DNA of 64,000 nt from Chitinophagales bacterium (GTDB lineage: Bacteria; Bacteroidota; Bacteroidia; Chitinophagales; Chitinophagaceae): positions 1,785,632 through 1,849,631 of the forward strand of contig JAFLBK010000001.1 of NCBI GenBank assembly GCA_017303335.1. The letters run 5' to 3'. Made by a program: the position numbers and the translations under genes. The notes under the pieces were generated by a model. That model searched no databases. It saw only the letters and a program-made list of their open reading frames with translations, and was not told the DNA's origin. Positions 9,801 through 18,104 of the stretch are shown here, piece by piece (the stretch's first letter is position 1; every line of letters begins with the position of its first letter).

Positions 9801-12045
9801 CTGCGTTGTCGCGGGCAGCGAATGTCCAGTTACCATTCAGGGCCGTTGTATTATACAGCGGAGCAAACGTCGTTGCTGTTACGGTATAACCTGTTGGTGC
9901 GGGAGCTCCTAAGGCTCCATCCGGAGCATAGGTTCCGGTGAACGGAGCCGCAGCGGCAGACAGCAGGTTTGTTGATGTAGAGTTGATGGTTGTGTTGACG
10001 AAGTTGTCGCCGGAACCACCCCTTCTGTTCACCAGGTTCAGTACCTGGTTGTTTGGCGCACGCAGGAACAAGCTAAGATCACTATCCCAGGTATGTGTGA
10101 TATTGAAATTCACGCTTGCACCTGTACCCACAGCTGTGGCCGGGATACCAGCAATAGCGATGGTGTGCGAAGCGCCGGTAGCGCTTGCATCGGGAATTGC
10201 AACAGCGATAGCGCCTGAACTTTGGGTAACTGAACCCAGTGTTGGAGGACCTAAAACAGTCAGCAATTTCGGATCACCGGCGCAAAGCGGGCCAGTGGGG
10301 TTTTCAGTGATGGTCAGGCCATTCACGGTGGTTGGTAATACCGTGATGGTTGGTGTACCACTGTTGCCTGTACCAACGCAGCAAGGATTACTTGCGCTGG
10401 TTACAGAAACCAGGCTATACGTAGTATTTGCCGTTGGAGTAACAGGGATGTAGTTACCACTGGTGTAGTTGTTTACGTTGAAGTTACCGCCTGGGTTCGC
10501 GTTGATCACCAGGTTGTAAGTGTCTCCAGGAATACCGCCCTGGATGTCAACGATCAGGTTAGCGGTAGAACCGGTACATGTTGTGGGTGGCGGGCCCGGG
10601 CTCAGGGTCCTGTACACAACATCATCGATACCGATGAAGTCGGAGTTGGCGCCTGAAGGACCACCATTTTCAACAAAATAACGGAATGCCAGACGACCAG
10701 CAACGCCAGCACCTGGTAAACCGGTAATGGGGATCTTGAATTGTGTCCAGCCGGTAGGATAACCGGTTGCCGTATACGTCGGGTTGATATCCAGGAGTTG
10801 GGTAGAGTAGTCGCCAACGCTTGTAGCGGTAGCGCCTACGTTAACACCCTGGTTGGTGGTATTCATCCATACCTGCAGCCTGTCTGGGAATGTACCGGTA
10901 GTAGTGCGGGTATAGAATGAAAGGGTATCGCCGTTTTTCAGCGTGGTAGCCGGCATGAAGAGCCAGTTGCTGATGGTAGCGAGACCAGAACCGTTGTTGA
11001 AGTTGGCAGCGATGTACGAAGTAGCGGCACCACTGTTAGCGGCGAAAACGCCCGCGTTACCCTGGAACCAGCCGGTAACACCGAGCGGGCTACTGAGGTT
11101 TTGCGAAGCCCAGCCTGCAGGCAGCGGAGCAGCAACATCAAATCCCTGGTTGAAAACTGTTGTCGGAACCGGAGGCAGTAAAGCTTGGCTCAGCACAGAA
11201 GGTCCGATAGGAATACAAGCCGGAGGCGGTGTACAGGTCAGACCAGTAACAGTCAGGGTGTAGTCGCTGGCAGTACCGGAAGCGGCTGTGTTGGGGTTTG
11301 CTGAAAATACAGCGAACACAACAGTAGCATTGGCAGCCAGGTTGAAACTGAAGGTCAGACCAGCTGGAGGAGCAGGAGTACCTGTACTCACGTAAGGGTC
11401 TGCGATGTAGTTGGTTGCCAGGTTTGCCGGGTTGAATGTACCCAGCCATGCTCCCGCCTGGATGTTGGCATTCGTTACGTCGTTGGTCGTAAGAGTAACG
11501 GTAACGCACTGCGAAGCGCAGGTCAGGTTCTGCATGGTGTACGTGTCATAGAAATACTGACCGGCAGAGAACGTACCCGGGAAAGGCTGCGGTACGGCGC
11601 AGGTACCGCCAGGGGTACCGGGCCTGAACAGCCTTGCAGGCATTGAGTTATCACCGGCAAGCAGGGCTCCGGTGAAGGTACAAACAGCCGATGTGCTGTT
11701 TTCGATCTGAGGTCCCTGGAAGCTTTGGCTCTGCGGAGCTTTTGCCATAGCCGCCAGTTTCTCGGCGAATTGTTTGTTCAGAACAGGGTTATCGCTGGGC
11801 ATGGCTGCATCCGTAGCGACACCTGAAACGGTGCTCCGGTTTGGCATTGCAGCCCTGACCTGTTCTTTGGTCATACCCGGAGTGAACGTGACAGCAGAAT
11901 TTTGTATACGCTTCCCATCTTTCTTAGGCGGCGTTACAACATTCTGCGCACTCGTGACATAAAATGCGCTGGTCAGAACAAGGACCGGAAGGACCGTTTT
12001 GAGCAGCAACACTTTAAGGTCTCTTAAAGTAGTTTTTTTGTGCAT
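6865..12045 (-). CDS. Giant T9SS-secreted protein with P-domain-like and Ig-like modules
   Basis: A 1726-residue extracellular protein. A signal peptide (about 1-34, ending TSAQN) leads to a choice-of-anchor/cleaved-adhesin-like domain (about 295-485, starting FNQGFDVAAPLPAGW). Three proprotein-convertase P-domain-like modules follow at about 610-765, 1045-1215 and 1280-1440, each with SHTW..D, a TGTY/TGTW segment and a GxIxxWS strand. Two Ig-like modules (about 850-920 and 1480-1550) show YQWQVSTN..GYxYRCV. The C-terminal domain (about 1645-1726) begins with FIYPNPTSGQFQV, the type A sorting signal of the type IX secretion system. No catalytic domain is visible, so surface adhesion or matrix binding is the likeliest role (inference). 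Confidence 0.9.
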   Translation of the reverse strand: MHKKTTLRDLKVLLLKTVLPVLVLTSAFYVTSAQNVVTPPKKDGKRIQNSAVTFTPGMTKEQVRAAMPNRSTVSGVATDAAMPSDNPVLNKQFAEKLAAMAKAPQSQSFQGPQIENSTSAVCTFTGALLAGDNSMPARLFRPGTPGGTCAVPQPFPGTFSAGQYFYDTYTMQNLTCASQCVTVTLTTNDVTNANIQAGAWLGTFNPANLATNYIADPYVSTGTPAPPAGLTFSFNLAANATVVFAVFSANPNTAASGTASDYTLTVTGLTCTPPPACIPIGPSVLSQALLPPVPTTVFNQGFDVAAPLPAGWASQNLSSPLGVTGWFQGNAGVFAANSGAATSYIAANFNNGSGLATISNWLFMPATTLKNGDTLSFYTRTTTGTFPDRLQVWMNTTNQGVNVGATATSVGDYSTQLLDINPTYTATGYPTGWTQFKIPITGLPGAGVAGRLAFRYFVENGGPSGANSDFIGIDDVVYRTLSPGPPPTTCTGSTANLIVDIQGGIPGDTYNLVINANPGGNFNVNNYTSGNYIPVTPTANTTYSLVSVTSASNPCCVGTGNSGTPTITVLPTTVNGLTITENPTGPLCAGDPKLLTVLGPPTLGSVTQSSGAIAVAIPDASATGASHTIAIAGIPATAVGTGASVNFNITHTWDSDLSLFLRAPNNQVLNLVNRRGGSGDNFVNTTINSTSTNLLSAAAAPFTGTYAPDGALGAPAPTGYTVTATTFAPLYNTTALNGNWTFAARDNAGGDVGTITSWSLTLNYSVPAGPPAGWTFLWTPAAGLSSTTSNPVAASPSSTRTYTVLGTAPNGCNTSAAVTITVYQLPAVVTQPSNTTVCAGAQATFTVGGTGQGITYQWQVSTNGGGTYTNIANGAPYSGATTATLTINPTTVAMNGYRYRCVISGTCPPAANSVGAILTVNALPNVTISPASPVCGGVAGINGTALTASGANTYIWSPNTGLYTNATATTAYTGTNLATVYAAPAVNTVYTVNGTNTTTGCSNTATVNVVYTPPVPAVNPTNVAMCLGQNAVQLCITSSLAPSPFTSSYSSGAISVAVPDNTPAGGNHTINVPLPSTAQITNTRVTVNMSHTWAGDVAMVLRAPNNQIINLSFFLSATGAGPSTGFTNTTFTSDNTAPAIGTGTSPYTGTWRADRVVTGTPAAGPTGFLPTTNNWANLYSTPNGPWTLAAYDAFAGDAGTITSWSIAFDYLYGPPASGVWSPAAGLFRDAAATIPYVAGDTANCVWARPTPSGVYPYQVTVQSVGFDAFQTFSNPAPITIPSSGNGSLYPSPIVVTGLPTSGAVVENVVIAGLSHTWSNDVDVLLQSPTGVNVILMSDVGGAGAPTNVTYTFQDNGAAMNTGAANPTGTYRPTNFADGLGADNWPAPGPGVFAQANPTLSLFPSTDNANGTWRLMVVDDAAGDQGQIAGGWSIRFKYPTPGCTSAPRTVTVTVNQPTSIATQPVNQVVCTDKVATYSVVAAGSGPFSYQWQVSTNTGNTWTNVANGGVYAGATAATLTITAPPVSMSGYFYRCVVTGAAPCASVTSFQVTLTVNPLPTIVIAAAPYTRLMPGMRTTLTSTVSPAAAQTYTWLRDGAAVAGATTGILNVDVDALGVYSLRVTDVNGCTNTSNQVAILDSASSRCFIYPNPTSGQFQVRYYSVRNNVLPRSVTVYNANGDRVLTQFYTIGRPYDRMDVDLRKHGKGVYWVEVGDMNGNRLTMCRVIVQ

Positions 12046-12287
12046 AATAAATGTTTTAGTTTGATGAAATAACCAAATACAAATACCGGAAAGGAGATCC
12101 GGCTTTTGCAGTTAGTCAGAAAGATGTTTAAAGGTAACAACTTTAACGTTAAGTTAGGAAATTTTCGACCTTTTTTTTTGGCCCCGAATTGCTGCCGGAG
12201 ACGAGGCCTGCCGCACCCGGTGTGGATGCCCTTCAACCTATTGCCTTTCAATTGGTATGAAGTGATAAATTCCGGGCTCAGGGCATT

Positions 12288-12316
12288 AAAAAACCCCCTG
12301 TAAAAAGGGGGTTAAA
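12288..12316. terminator. Terminator of the small secreted protein gene
   Basis: AACCCCCT / AGGGGGTT stem with A-rich flank on the left, so it serves the minus-strand gene ending at 12350. The rest of 12046-12287 shows no gene. Confidence 0.8.
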
Positions 12317-12349
12317 TGTATTCATCAAACCGGTAATTTCTTACCTGAT

Positions 12350-12637
12350 TCAGGATTTGCTTTTTGCTTTCTTAGCAGCGGGCTGAGCTGTCTTTTTTGC
12401 CTCGGCCTCCACTTTTGGAGCAGCGGCTTTATCGGAAGCTACTTTGTCGGCAGCCTGTGTTTGTTTGGCTTCTGCAGATTTGGCCGTTTCGCCGTCAGAC
12501 GTGGTAAATGCGGGTTGAACCGATTGGGATTGTGCTTTTGCGGCTTCTTTCTTGGCCTTCAGCGCTTCGGAAGTTTGAGCAGAAGCAACAGTGCCAATGC
12601 CAAGCATTACGAATGAAACAAGTAATAATTTTTTCAT
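12350..12637 (-). CDS. Small secreted Ala/Lys-rich protein, unknown function
   Basis: 95 residues: a clear signal peptide (1-20, MKKLLLVSFVMLGIGTVASAQ) and a low-complexity mature part rich in Ala, Lys, Glu and Gln. The tail is strongly basic (KKAKSKS). No domain is recognised. The composition suggests a disordered, charged periplasmic polypeptide. It has its own terminator and a spacer of about 90 bp from the HAD gene, so it is probably monocistronic. The reading frame is supported by the signal peptide and by a lack of competing ORFs. Confidence 0.7.
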   Translation of the reverse strand: MKKLLLVSFVMLGIGTVASAQTSEALKAKKEAAKAQSQSVQPAFTTSDGETAKSAEAKQTQAADKVASDKAAAPKVEAEAKKTAQPAAKKAKSKS

Positions 12638-12726
12638 TGTGTCTGTTTTTATTGATGGAATGATTCTTATCCAGTTGCCAAATGTATACTTTTCTGGCAG
12701 AAAAAAAACAGGCGATGGTATTTTTT

Positions 12727-13413
12727 TTATCCGCTGATATCCTGCTTTCCGGCAGGAACCAGTTCTTCCAGTACCGCCTCATCAAAATCCAGGAGCGATG
12801 AAAGTTTCTTGTCGGCGGCAGCCCAGGCGGCCCGTGAAAAAGAGGCGGGTTCGGGTACAATGATGCATTTCATGCCAGCCGATTTGGCGGCGATCATGCC
12901 ATTGAAGGAATCTTCAAAACAGATGCATTGACGGGGATTCGAATCGAGCTTGCCGGCGCAATCCAGGTATACCTGCGGATGGGGTTTTCCATAGGGCAAT
13001 CCCTCGGCCGACGCGATGGCTTCGAGTTGGTGGCGGATACCCAGTTTATTGATCACCACGTCAATCAAGGCAGGGCCGGATGATGTGGCCAAACCGGTCC
13101 GGAATCCCCGGCTCCTGAAAAAATCCACGATGTACGTGGCGCCCGGCATGGGCTCGCCCTGCTTTTTTACCAGTTCCACCACATGCTGTACAATGCGCTG
13201 TTCGGCTTCTGCCAGCGCTTCTCCGGGAAGCCCGAAATGCGTAAACCAGTATTGCAGGAATTCTTTTGTGCGCATGCCGGTTGTAAGGGCGTATTGCTGT
13301 TTGGTCAGCCGGATATGGTGTCCGTCGAAATAAGCTTCTGCAGCCTTTCCCCACAAGGGTTCCGAGTCGATAAGCAGGCCATCCATGTCGAAGATCACGG
13401 TATTCAGTTCCAT
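12727..13413 (-). CDS. HAD-superfamily phosphatase/phosphoglucomutase-like
   Basis: A 228-residue HAD hydrolase. Motif I FDMDGLLIDSEPLW (about 8-21) carries the nucleophile Asp and acid/base Asp. Motif II is TSSGP (about 116-120). The motif III Lys region is GKPHPQVYL (about 147), and motif IV is CFEDSFNGM (about 166). The helical cap between motifs I and II places it with beta-phosphoglucomutase and the YniC-type sugar-phosphate phosphatases. The substrate cannot be assigned. It is transcribed divergently from the acyltransferase gene. Confidence 0.9.
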   Translation of the reverse strand: MELNTVIFDMDGLLIDSEPLWGKAAEAYFDGHHIRLTKQQYALTTGMRTKEFLQYWFTHFGLPGEALAEAEQRIVQHVVELVKKQGEPMPGATYIVDFFRSRGFRTGLATSSGPALIDVVINKLGIRHQLEAIASAEGLPYGKPHPQVYLDCAGKLDSNPRQCICFEDSFNGMIAAKSAGMKCIIVPEPASFSRAAWAAADKKLSSLLDFDEAVLEELVPAGKQDISG

Positions 13414-13498
13414 GCCTGCGAAGGTAAGCCGGTCTGTTTTTTTCGGGCCTGAAAAGTTAGGGAAACAAGTTCTACGGAGTGATCAATTCATACGGAGA

Positions 13499-14305
13499 AT
13501 GTATAAATTGCACGAAACTAACCAGGGCGAAATGAGTAATTTGCTGAGCAGGATCAAGCATTCTTCATTGGTAAAAAAGTTCGTGTACACGGCCGTCGGA
13601 ATCTTCTCTTACCCGGGACTCAACATCATCAATAAACTACAGGTGAACGGCATGGATAAACTCCGTTCGCTCCCGAAAAAAAACGTATTGTTTGTGAGCA
13701 ACCACCAGACCTATTTCGCGGAGGTCATCGCCATGCTCCATGTATTCAGCGCAGTGAGCTGGGGCCGGAAAAAGCGGATCGGTTTTCCCTTTTACCTGCT
13801 CTGGCCATATACCCGGGTACAATTTGTATCGGCGGAAGAAACGATGAAAAAGAATTTTCTCAGCAAGTTGTTTGCGCTTGCGGGATCTATAATGGTGAAG
13901 CGGGTATGGGTAACCGACAGCAAGGAAAGCCGCAAGGGACTCGATCCCAGTGATACACGTAAGATATCAAGAGCGCTGGATAAGAACTGGGTCATCACAT
14001 TCCCGCAGGGAACCACTACGCCCTTCGTGCCGGGCCGCAAAGGAACAGCCTTCATCATCAAGCACCAGCGACCGGTCGTGATACCGGTTGTGGTGAATGG
14101 TTTCAGCACAGCTTTCGACAAGAAAGGGGTGAAGCTCATCAAAAAAGGAACGGGGCTTTCGATCACGTTCAAGGAGCCGATGCAGATCAATTACGAAGAT
14201 TCCACCGAGCATATCCTGGAGCAGATCATGGATGCCATCGAACAGAGCGACCGCTTCCGGCCGGCTGAAAACAGGCGCCGGGAAACAAGAACGGGCCGGG
14301 CTTAA
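13499..14305 (+). CDS. PlsC-like lysophospholipid acyltransferase, divergent motifs
   Basis: About 268 residues from the ATG at 13499; an internal ATG at 13532 would give 257. The PlsC/LPLAT fold is suggested by SNHQTYFAEVIAM (motif I region), FPQGTTTPF (motif III, usually FPEGTR) and VVIPVVVNGF (motif IV). The catalytic HxxxxD is altered: the residue four positions after the His is not Asp, and FPEG has become FPQG. It may therefore be a divergent acyltransferase of ornithine-lipid or lyso-lipid type (inference). The 3' end overlaps the convergent thioesterase gene by 4 bp. Confidence 0.75.
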   Translation: MYKLHETNQGEMSNLLSRIKHSSLVKKFVYTAVGIFSYPGLNIINKLQVNGMDKLRSLPKKNVLFVSNHQTYFAEVIAMLHVFSAVSWGRKKRIGFPFYLLWPYTRVQFVSAEETMKKNFLSKLFALAGSIMVKRVWVTDSKESRKGLDPSDTRKISRALDKNWVITFPQGTTTPFVPGRKGTAFIIKHQRPVVIPVVVNGFSTAFDKKGVKLIKKGTGLSITFKEPMQINYEDSTEHILEQIMDAIEQSDRFRPAENRRRETRTGRA

Positions 14306-14817
14306 TCCTTTACGAATAAGGCTTTCAATTCCGTCGCTTCTTCGGGTTTCATCTTTCCGCCCAGGATCAGGCGCAATTGCCGCCGGCGCAACGCGCCATT
14401 ATACAGTTTCTTTTCTTCTTCCGTTTCCGCGATCACCTGGTTCACTTTCCGCGGCTTGCCATTTGGGTCAAGCGCCACAAACGTATAATACGCTTCGTTG
14501 CTTTTGTATTTGTATTGCTGGATCGCGTCTTCGCCCCACACATTCAGGTGCACCTCCATGCTGCTGTTGAAACTGCGGGTGAGGCTCGCCTCGATGTGTA
14601 CCACGTTGCCCAGTTTGATCGGGCTCTCGAAAGAAATATTATCGACAGAAGCGGTTACCACCGGGGCGCCGCAATGTTTCATCGCCGCCAGGGCCGCGGC
14701 AATATCCATCCAGTACATCAACCGGCCGCCCATCAGGTTTCCGAATGTATTGGTATCGTTGGGAAGAACCAGTTCCGTCATCACCACGAGCGACTCTTTG
14801 ACTTTCTTATCCATCAT
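14302..14817 (-). CDS. Acyl-CoA thioesterase, hotdog fold
   Basis: About 171 residues starting at MMDKKVKESLVVMTEL. Longer in-frame starts upstream overlap the promoter. It is a YciA/BACH-type acyl-CoA hydrolase: LVLPNDTNTFGNLMGGRLMYWMD (about 14-36) contains the hotdog helix with catalytic Asn and Asp. ASVDNISFESPIKLGNVV and the central strand YYTFVALDPNGKPRKV follow. It hydrolyses acyl-CoA to fatty acid and CoA. A clean -7 box (TATCTTTG, minus strand, 14830-14837) lies about 15 bp upstream, supporting this start. Confidence 0.9.
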   Translation of the reverse strand: MMDKKVKESLVVMTELVLPNDTNTFGNLMGGRLMYWMDIAAALAAMKHCGAPVVTASVDNISFESPIKLGNVVHIEASLTRSFNSSMEVHLNVWGEDAIQQYKYKSNEAYYTFVALDPNGKPRKVNQVIAETEEEKKLYNGALRRRQLRLILGGKMKPEEATELKALFVKD

Positions 14818-14829
14818 TACTTTTTTTGA

Positions 14830-14837
14830 CAAAGATA
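14830..14837 (-). promoter_or_regulatory. Bacteroidota -7 promoter box for thioesterase gene
   Basis: TATCTTTG on the minus strand matches TAnnTTTG exactly. A TTG-containing -33 candidate lies upstream, and the start codon is about 15 bp downstream. Confidence 0.6.
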
Positions 14838-15001
14838 CAGGGATTCTTTGCTGCAACCCGAAGAAGCGGCAACGCAAGAAAGCGTACTGGCCGAACCGGT
14901 TACCACTCATCGATATCAGTAAAAAATATGACGGCAATTAGCAGTGAATATTTGGCGGTTCGTTCTTGTTTGGCGAATTTAGCCGGCAGAATTGCTATTA
15001 T

Positions 15002-16234
15002 ATGAAGAACGAACCAGCGCCCATTTCCTTTGATAATACAGAATACGCCTTCGCGGCCAAATCCGACACGGAATTAAAAAAGGCACACTTTCTCTTTAAC
15101 ATGATGGGGAAACCCTGGTTGGTGAACGCGGGGATCCGCTTTACACCCCTTGCGATCAAATGGCATCTGCCGTTTACCAAAACGATCATCCGCGCTACTA
15201 TTTTCCGGCAGTTCGTAGGTGGGGAAACACTCGATCAGACAGCCGCTGTAGCTGCAAAACTGGCGAAATACAATGTGCAGGTGATCCTTGATTACGGCGT
15301 GGAAGGCAAGGAAGGTGAAGCCAATTTTGATCATGCACGGGACGAATTCATCCGGGTGATCAATTACGCGGCCACGCAGGAAAACATTCCGTTCATGAGT
15401 GTGAAGGTAACAGGCTTCGCCCGCTTCGCCCTGCTCGAGAAACTGCACAGTGAAATGAATAAACTGGAAGGAAGCCTGATCAAACGATACCTGAAGGCGG
15501 TGAACAATCTTTCGGACGACGAACGCGACGAATGGCACCGGGTACGCCTGCGCACCCAGCGGGTATGCGAGGAAGGAAACAAACGAAACGTAGGCGTGCT
15601 CATCGACGCCGAAGAAACATGGATACAGGACCCGGTAGACGCACTCACCATCCTGATGATGGACATCTTCAACCGCGGGAAAGCCGTTGTTTATAATACG
15701 CTGCAACTGTACCGGCACGACCGCCTGAAATTCCTGCACGATTACCACGCGGCGGCGGTGGAGCGTGATTTTATCCTCGGCGCCAAACTGGTTCGCGGAG
15801 CCTATATGGAAAAGGAACGGGAACGGGCGGCTGCGATGAATTATCCATCGCCCATACAGCCCGATAAAGAAGCCTGCGACAAGGATTACAACGCGGCGGT
15901 GGCCTATTGCGTGGAGCATCTCGACCGGATCGCGTTGATCGTGGCGTCGCACAACGAATACAGTAATTTATATACCACGCAATTGCTCGATCAGAAAGGA
16001 CTGCCGCACCATCACCCGCATGTGCATTTTTCGCAACTCTATGGCATGAGCGATAATATCACCTTCAACCTGGCCCGGTCGGGTTGTTCGGTAAGTAAAT
16101 ACCTTCCCTTCGGCCCGATCAAGGACGTAATTCCTTACCTCATGCGCCGTGCACAGGAAAACAGTTCCGTTTCCGGGCAAACCGGGCGGGAACTGGGCCT
16201 AATCAAAAAAGAAATGAAACGCCGGGGGCACTAA
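15002..16234 (+). CDS. Proline dehydrogenase (FAD-dependent)
   Basis: A 410-residue monofunctional PRODH, starting at MKNEPAPISF. It oxidises proline to delta-1-pyrroline-5-carboxylate and passes electrons via FAD to the quinone pool. Recognisable parts are the barrel strands VQVILDYGVEGKEGE, FMSVKVTGFARFALLEKL, GVLIDAEETWIQDPVD, the family signature AKLVRGAYMEKERERA (around 265-280) and VASHNEYSN near 320. The C-terminal SKYLPFGPIKDVIPYLMRRAQENSSVSGQ contains the flavin/substrate arginine region. There is no P5C dehydrogenase domain, so that step must be encoded elsewhere. Confidence 0.94.
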   Translation: MKNEPAPISFDNTEYAFAAKSDTELKKAHFLFNMMGKPWLVNAGIRFTPLAIKWHLPFTKTIIRATIFRQFVGGETLDQTAAVAAKLAKYNVQVILDYGVEGKEGEANFDHARDEFIRVINYAATQENIPFMSVKVTGFARFALLEKLHSEMNKLEGSLIKRYLKAVNNLSDDERDEWHRVRLRTQRVCEEGNKRNVGVLIDAEETWIQDPVDALTILMMDIFNRGKAVVYNTLQLYRHDRLKFLHDYHAAAVERDFILGAKLVRGAYMEKERERAAAMNYPSPIQPDKEACDKDYNAAVAYCVEHLDRIALIVASHNEYSNLYTTQLLDQKGLPHHHPHVHFSQLYGMSDNITFNLARSGCSVSKYLPFGPIKDVIPYLMRRAQENSSVSGQTGRELGLIKKEMKRRGH

Positions 16235-16334
16235 AAAAAAGCCCAATCACCGTTTTGTCTGCATTCAACCGGGAGGTTGCACCGGCGTGCTTTGATTTGC
16301 CGGATGAACACTGTATCTTGTCAAGAAAAAAAAT

Positions 16335-16829
16335 ATGAACCAGGAAAACACCGCAGATAACCTGAACATCGGAGAAGAAAAAAAACTTCCGACAGGATTG
16401 AACGTACTGACCATACTTACGCTGATCTGGTGCGCCTATGAATTATACAGCGGCGTCAATAATTTCATCTCCGGCAAGAAGGCGCTCGAAGAAATTGAAA
16501 AGAACCAGGAAAAACTCGAGAATGCGCCGGCCTGGGCTAAGAAATTTGCCGGCCCGGAGGTGCAGGAAATGATGACAAAAGCGGTGGAGAATAAAGTGCC
16601 ACTGCTGATCATCAGTCTTGTTGCCGTGGGACTTTGTGTTTTCGGGGCTTTGCAGATGCGGAAACTGAAAAAAGAAGGATATTATCTCTGGCTGGTTGGC
16701 GAAATATTGCCGTGGATCGGTTCGGCTATTTTTATACCGATTTTCTACAACACAGTATTTGCTTACTTCATGGTATTCCCCATCCTGTTCATCATCCTGT
16801 ATACGGTACAGCGTAAACACTTGTCCTGA
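16335..16829 (+). CDS. Small polytopic membrane protein, unknown function
   Basis: 164 residues with a charged N-terminus, then about four hydrophobic segments (about 22-42, 95-113, 122-140 and 141-158). A charged Glu/Lys/Asn-rich loop (about 52-85) separates the first from the rest. No domain is recognised. A promoter-like stretch with TATCTTGT about 15 bp upstream and a terminator 20-50 bp downstream suggest a single-gene transcript. Confidence 0.7.
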   Translation: MNQENTADNLNIGEEKKLPTGLNVLTILTLIWCAYELYSGVNNFISGKKALEEIEKNQEKLENAPAWAKKFAGPEVQEMMTKAVENKVPLLIISLVAVGLCVFGALQMRKLKKEGYYLWLVGEILPWIGSAIFIPIFYNTVFAYFMVFPILFIILYTVQRKHLS

Positions 16830-16848
16830 TAAAAAAATAGGAGCAATA

Positions 16849-16882
16849 AAAAAATCCCGGAAGTACATTCCGGGATTTTTAT
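16849..16882. terminator. Bidirectional terminator
   Basis: AAAAATCCCGGAA / TTCCGGGATTTTT stem around a short loop, between convergent genes ending at 16829 (plus) and 16882 (minus). Confidence 0.85.
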
Positions 16883-18093
16883 TACCAGGCCTTGCTGGCC
16901 GTTCCGTTCAGCAGGCGGATGATGTAAAGATGTTTGTTTTCGAAATAGTCGGGAGCGCTGCTTTCTTTATTGATCAGTACCGGGCGGAAACTGTAATCGG
17001 TGATCACCCGGAAACTTTTGTCGTTGATATTGTCGAGGAACCCGTCGTGGAATTTGCCCAGTATCCGGGCGAAGAGGTATACGGCTTCAAATCCTTTGAA
17101 CACCATATCGCCGGGCAATGTCTTGTACTTCTTCTTGTACGTTTCATTGATCCATTTGCTGAAATCATCTGTTTTGCTGTTGAAGTACGGGGTGGTGTAA
17201 TAGATGGGCATATCCGTCATTTCTCCCTTCCGCGAAAGTGCCGTAAAGCCATCCCAGGTGGGCATGCCGATGAGGGTGATGGGATATGATTTTTTCAGTT
17301 CAAAGCATGCCTTGGCCAGGTTGGTCGCGAATGTTTCATCGAGGCTTCCGCCGATGAGAACGCTGTTCTGGTTGCTGTCGAGTTTGGTTTTAAGAAACGC
17401 GGCATTGAGGTTATTGCTGAACTGGATGGTTTCGATCGGGAGCAGTGCTTTCCCTTCCTGTTCGTTGATCTTTTTGAAGAAGGACGCCACCATATCTTCC
17501 TGGCTGCCTGGCTGGCGGCAGAGGTATATCTTCTCAGTGCCGTGCTTCTGCAGGAGATAACTGTAGATGGCCTCGCAGTGCGAGCGCAGTGTTGAGTTTA
17601 CGATAACCAGGTTCGGGTTGCGGGTAATGCCGGCATCATTGGGATAGGTGGCCGAAATAAACGGAATGTTTTTTTGCTGTGCGAAGGCCGCGAGTTGCTG
17701 GAAGTCGGCGTCTTTCACGCTACCGATGATCAGGTTCAGGCTATCGAGTTTACCCTGCTGTATCAGCGAGGAGAGTGGCTGCGTGTACGATTTGCTGTCG
17801 TAGATGGCGGCCTGTATGTAATCGCTGCCCGCTTGCAGGCTGTCGAGCGCCAGCTGGGTGCCACGGATGAAATCCACCGCGGGTACAATAAAGCGGGGCA
17901 TGCTTTGTTTGTATCGGAAAGTATTGTTGCTGAAAACAGAATCGAGATAAAGGGGGGCAAAGATGCCGATCCGCAGGGATGATTTTTGGGCCGAATCAAC
18001 CTGCGCCCGGAGGGGGTGAAGGCTAAAAACCGTTGCACACAAAAACAGAATTACCTGGAGCCGCTTCTTCATTACTAATTTTAAATTCTTCAT
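16882..18093 (-). CDS. Periplasmic binding-protein-like (Leu/Ile/Val receptor fold)
   Basis: 403 residues (382 if the second ATG at 18072 is used, which gives a cleaner signal peptide MKKRLQVILFLCATVFS). The mature part resembles the type I periplasmic-binding fold of amino-acid ABC receptors: LRIGIFAPLYLDSV at the start, FIRGTQLALDSL, IGSVKDADFQQLAAFA, IPFISATYPNDAG and a second lobe with VFKGFEAVYLFARIL. No ABC permease or ATPase is nearby, so it may be a stand-alone sensor or amidase-associated protein (inference). It follows guaA by only 11-32 bp and is probably in its operon. Confidence 0.75.
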   Translation of the reverse strand: MKNLKLVMKKRLQVILFLCATVFSLHPLRAQVDSAQKSSLRIGIFAPLYLDSVFSNNTFRYKQSMPRFIVPAVDFIRGTQLALDSLQAGSDYIQAAIYDSKSYTQPLSSLIQQGKLDSLNLIIGSVKDADFQQLAAFAQQKNIPFISATYPNDAGITRNPNLVIVNSTLRSHCEAIYSYLLQKHGTEKIYLCRQPGSQEDMVASFFKKINEQEGKALLPIETIQFSNNLNAAFLKTKLDSNQNSVLIGGSLDETFATNLAKACFELKKSYPITLIGMPTWDGFTALSRKGEMTDMPIYYTTPYFNSKTDDFSKWINETYKKKYKTLPGDMVFKGFEAVYLFARILGKFHDGFLDNINDKSFRVITDYSFRPVLINKESSAPDYFENKHLYIIRLLNGTASKAW

Positions 18094-18104
18094 TCTTAAT
18101 TAAT

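Noticed and set aside
15074..15952. 292-residue minus-strand ORF opposite proline dehydrogenase
   Set aside because: His/Val-rich antisense frame of a confidently assigned enzyme.
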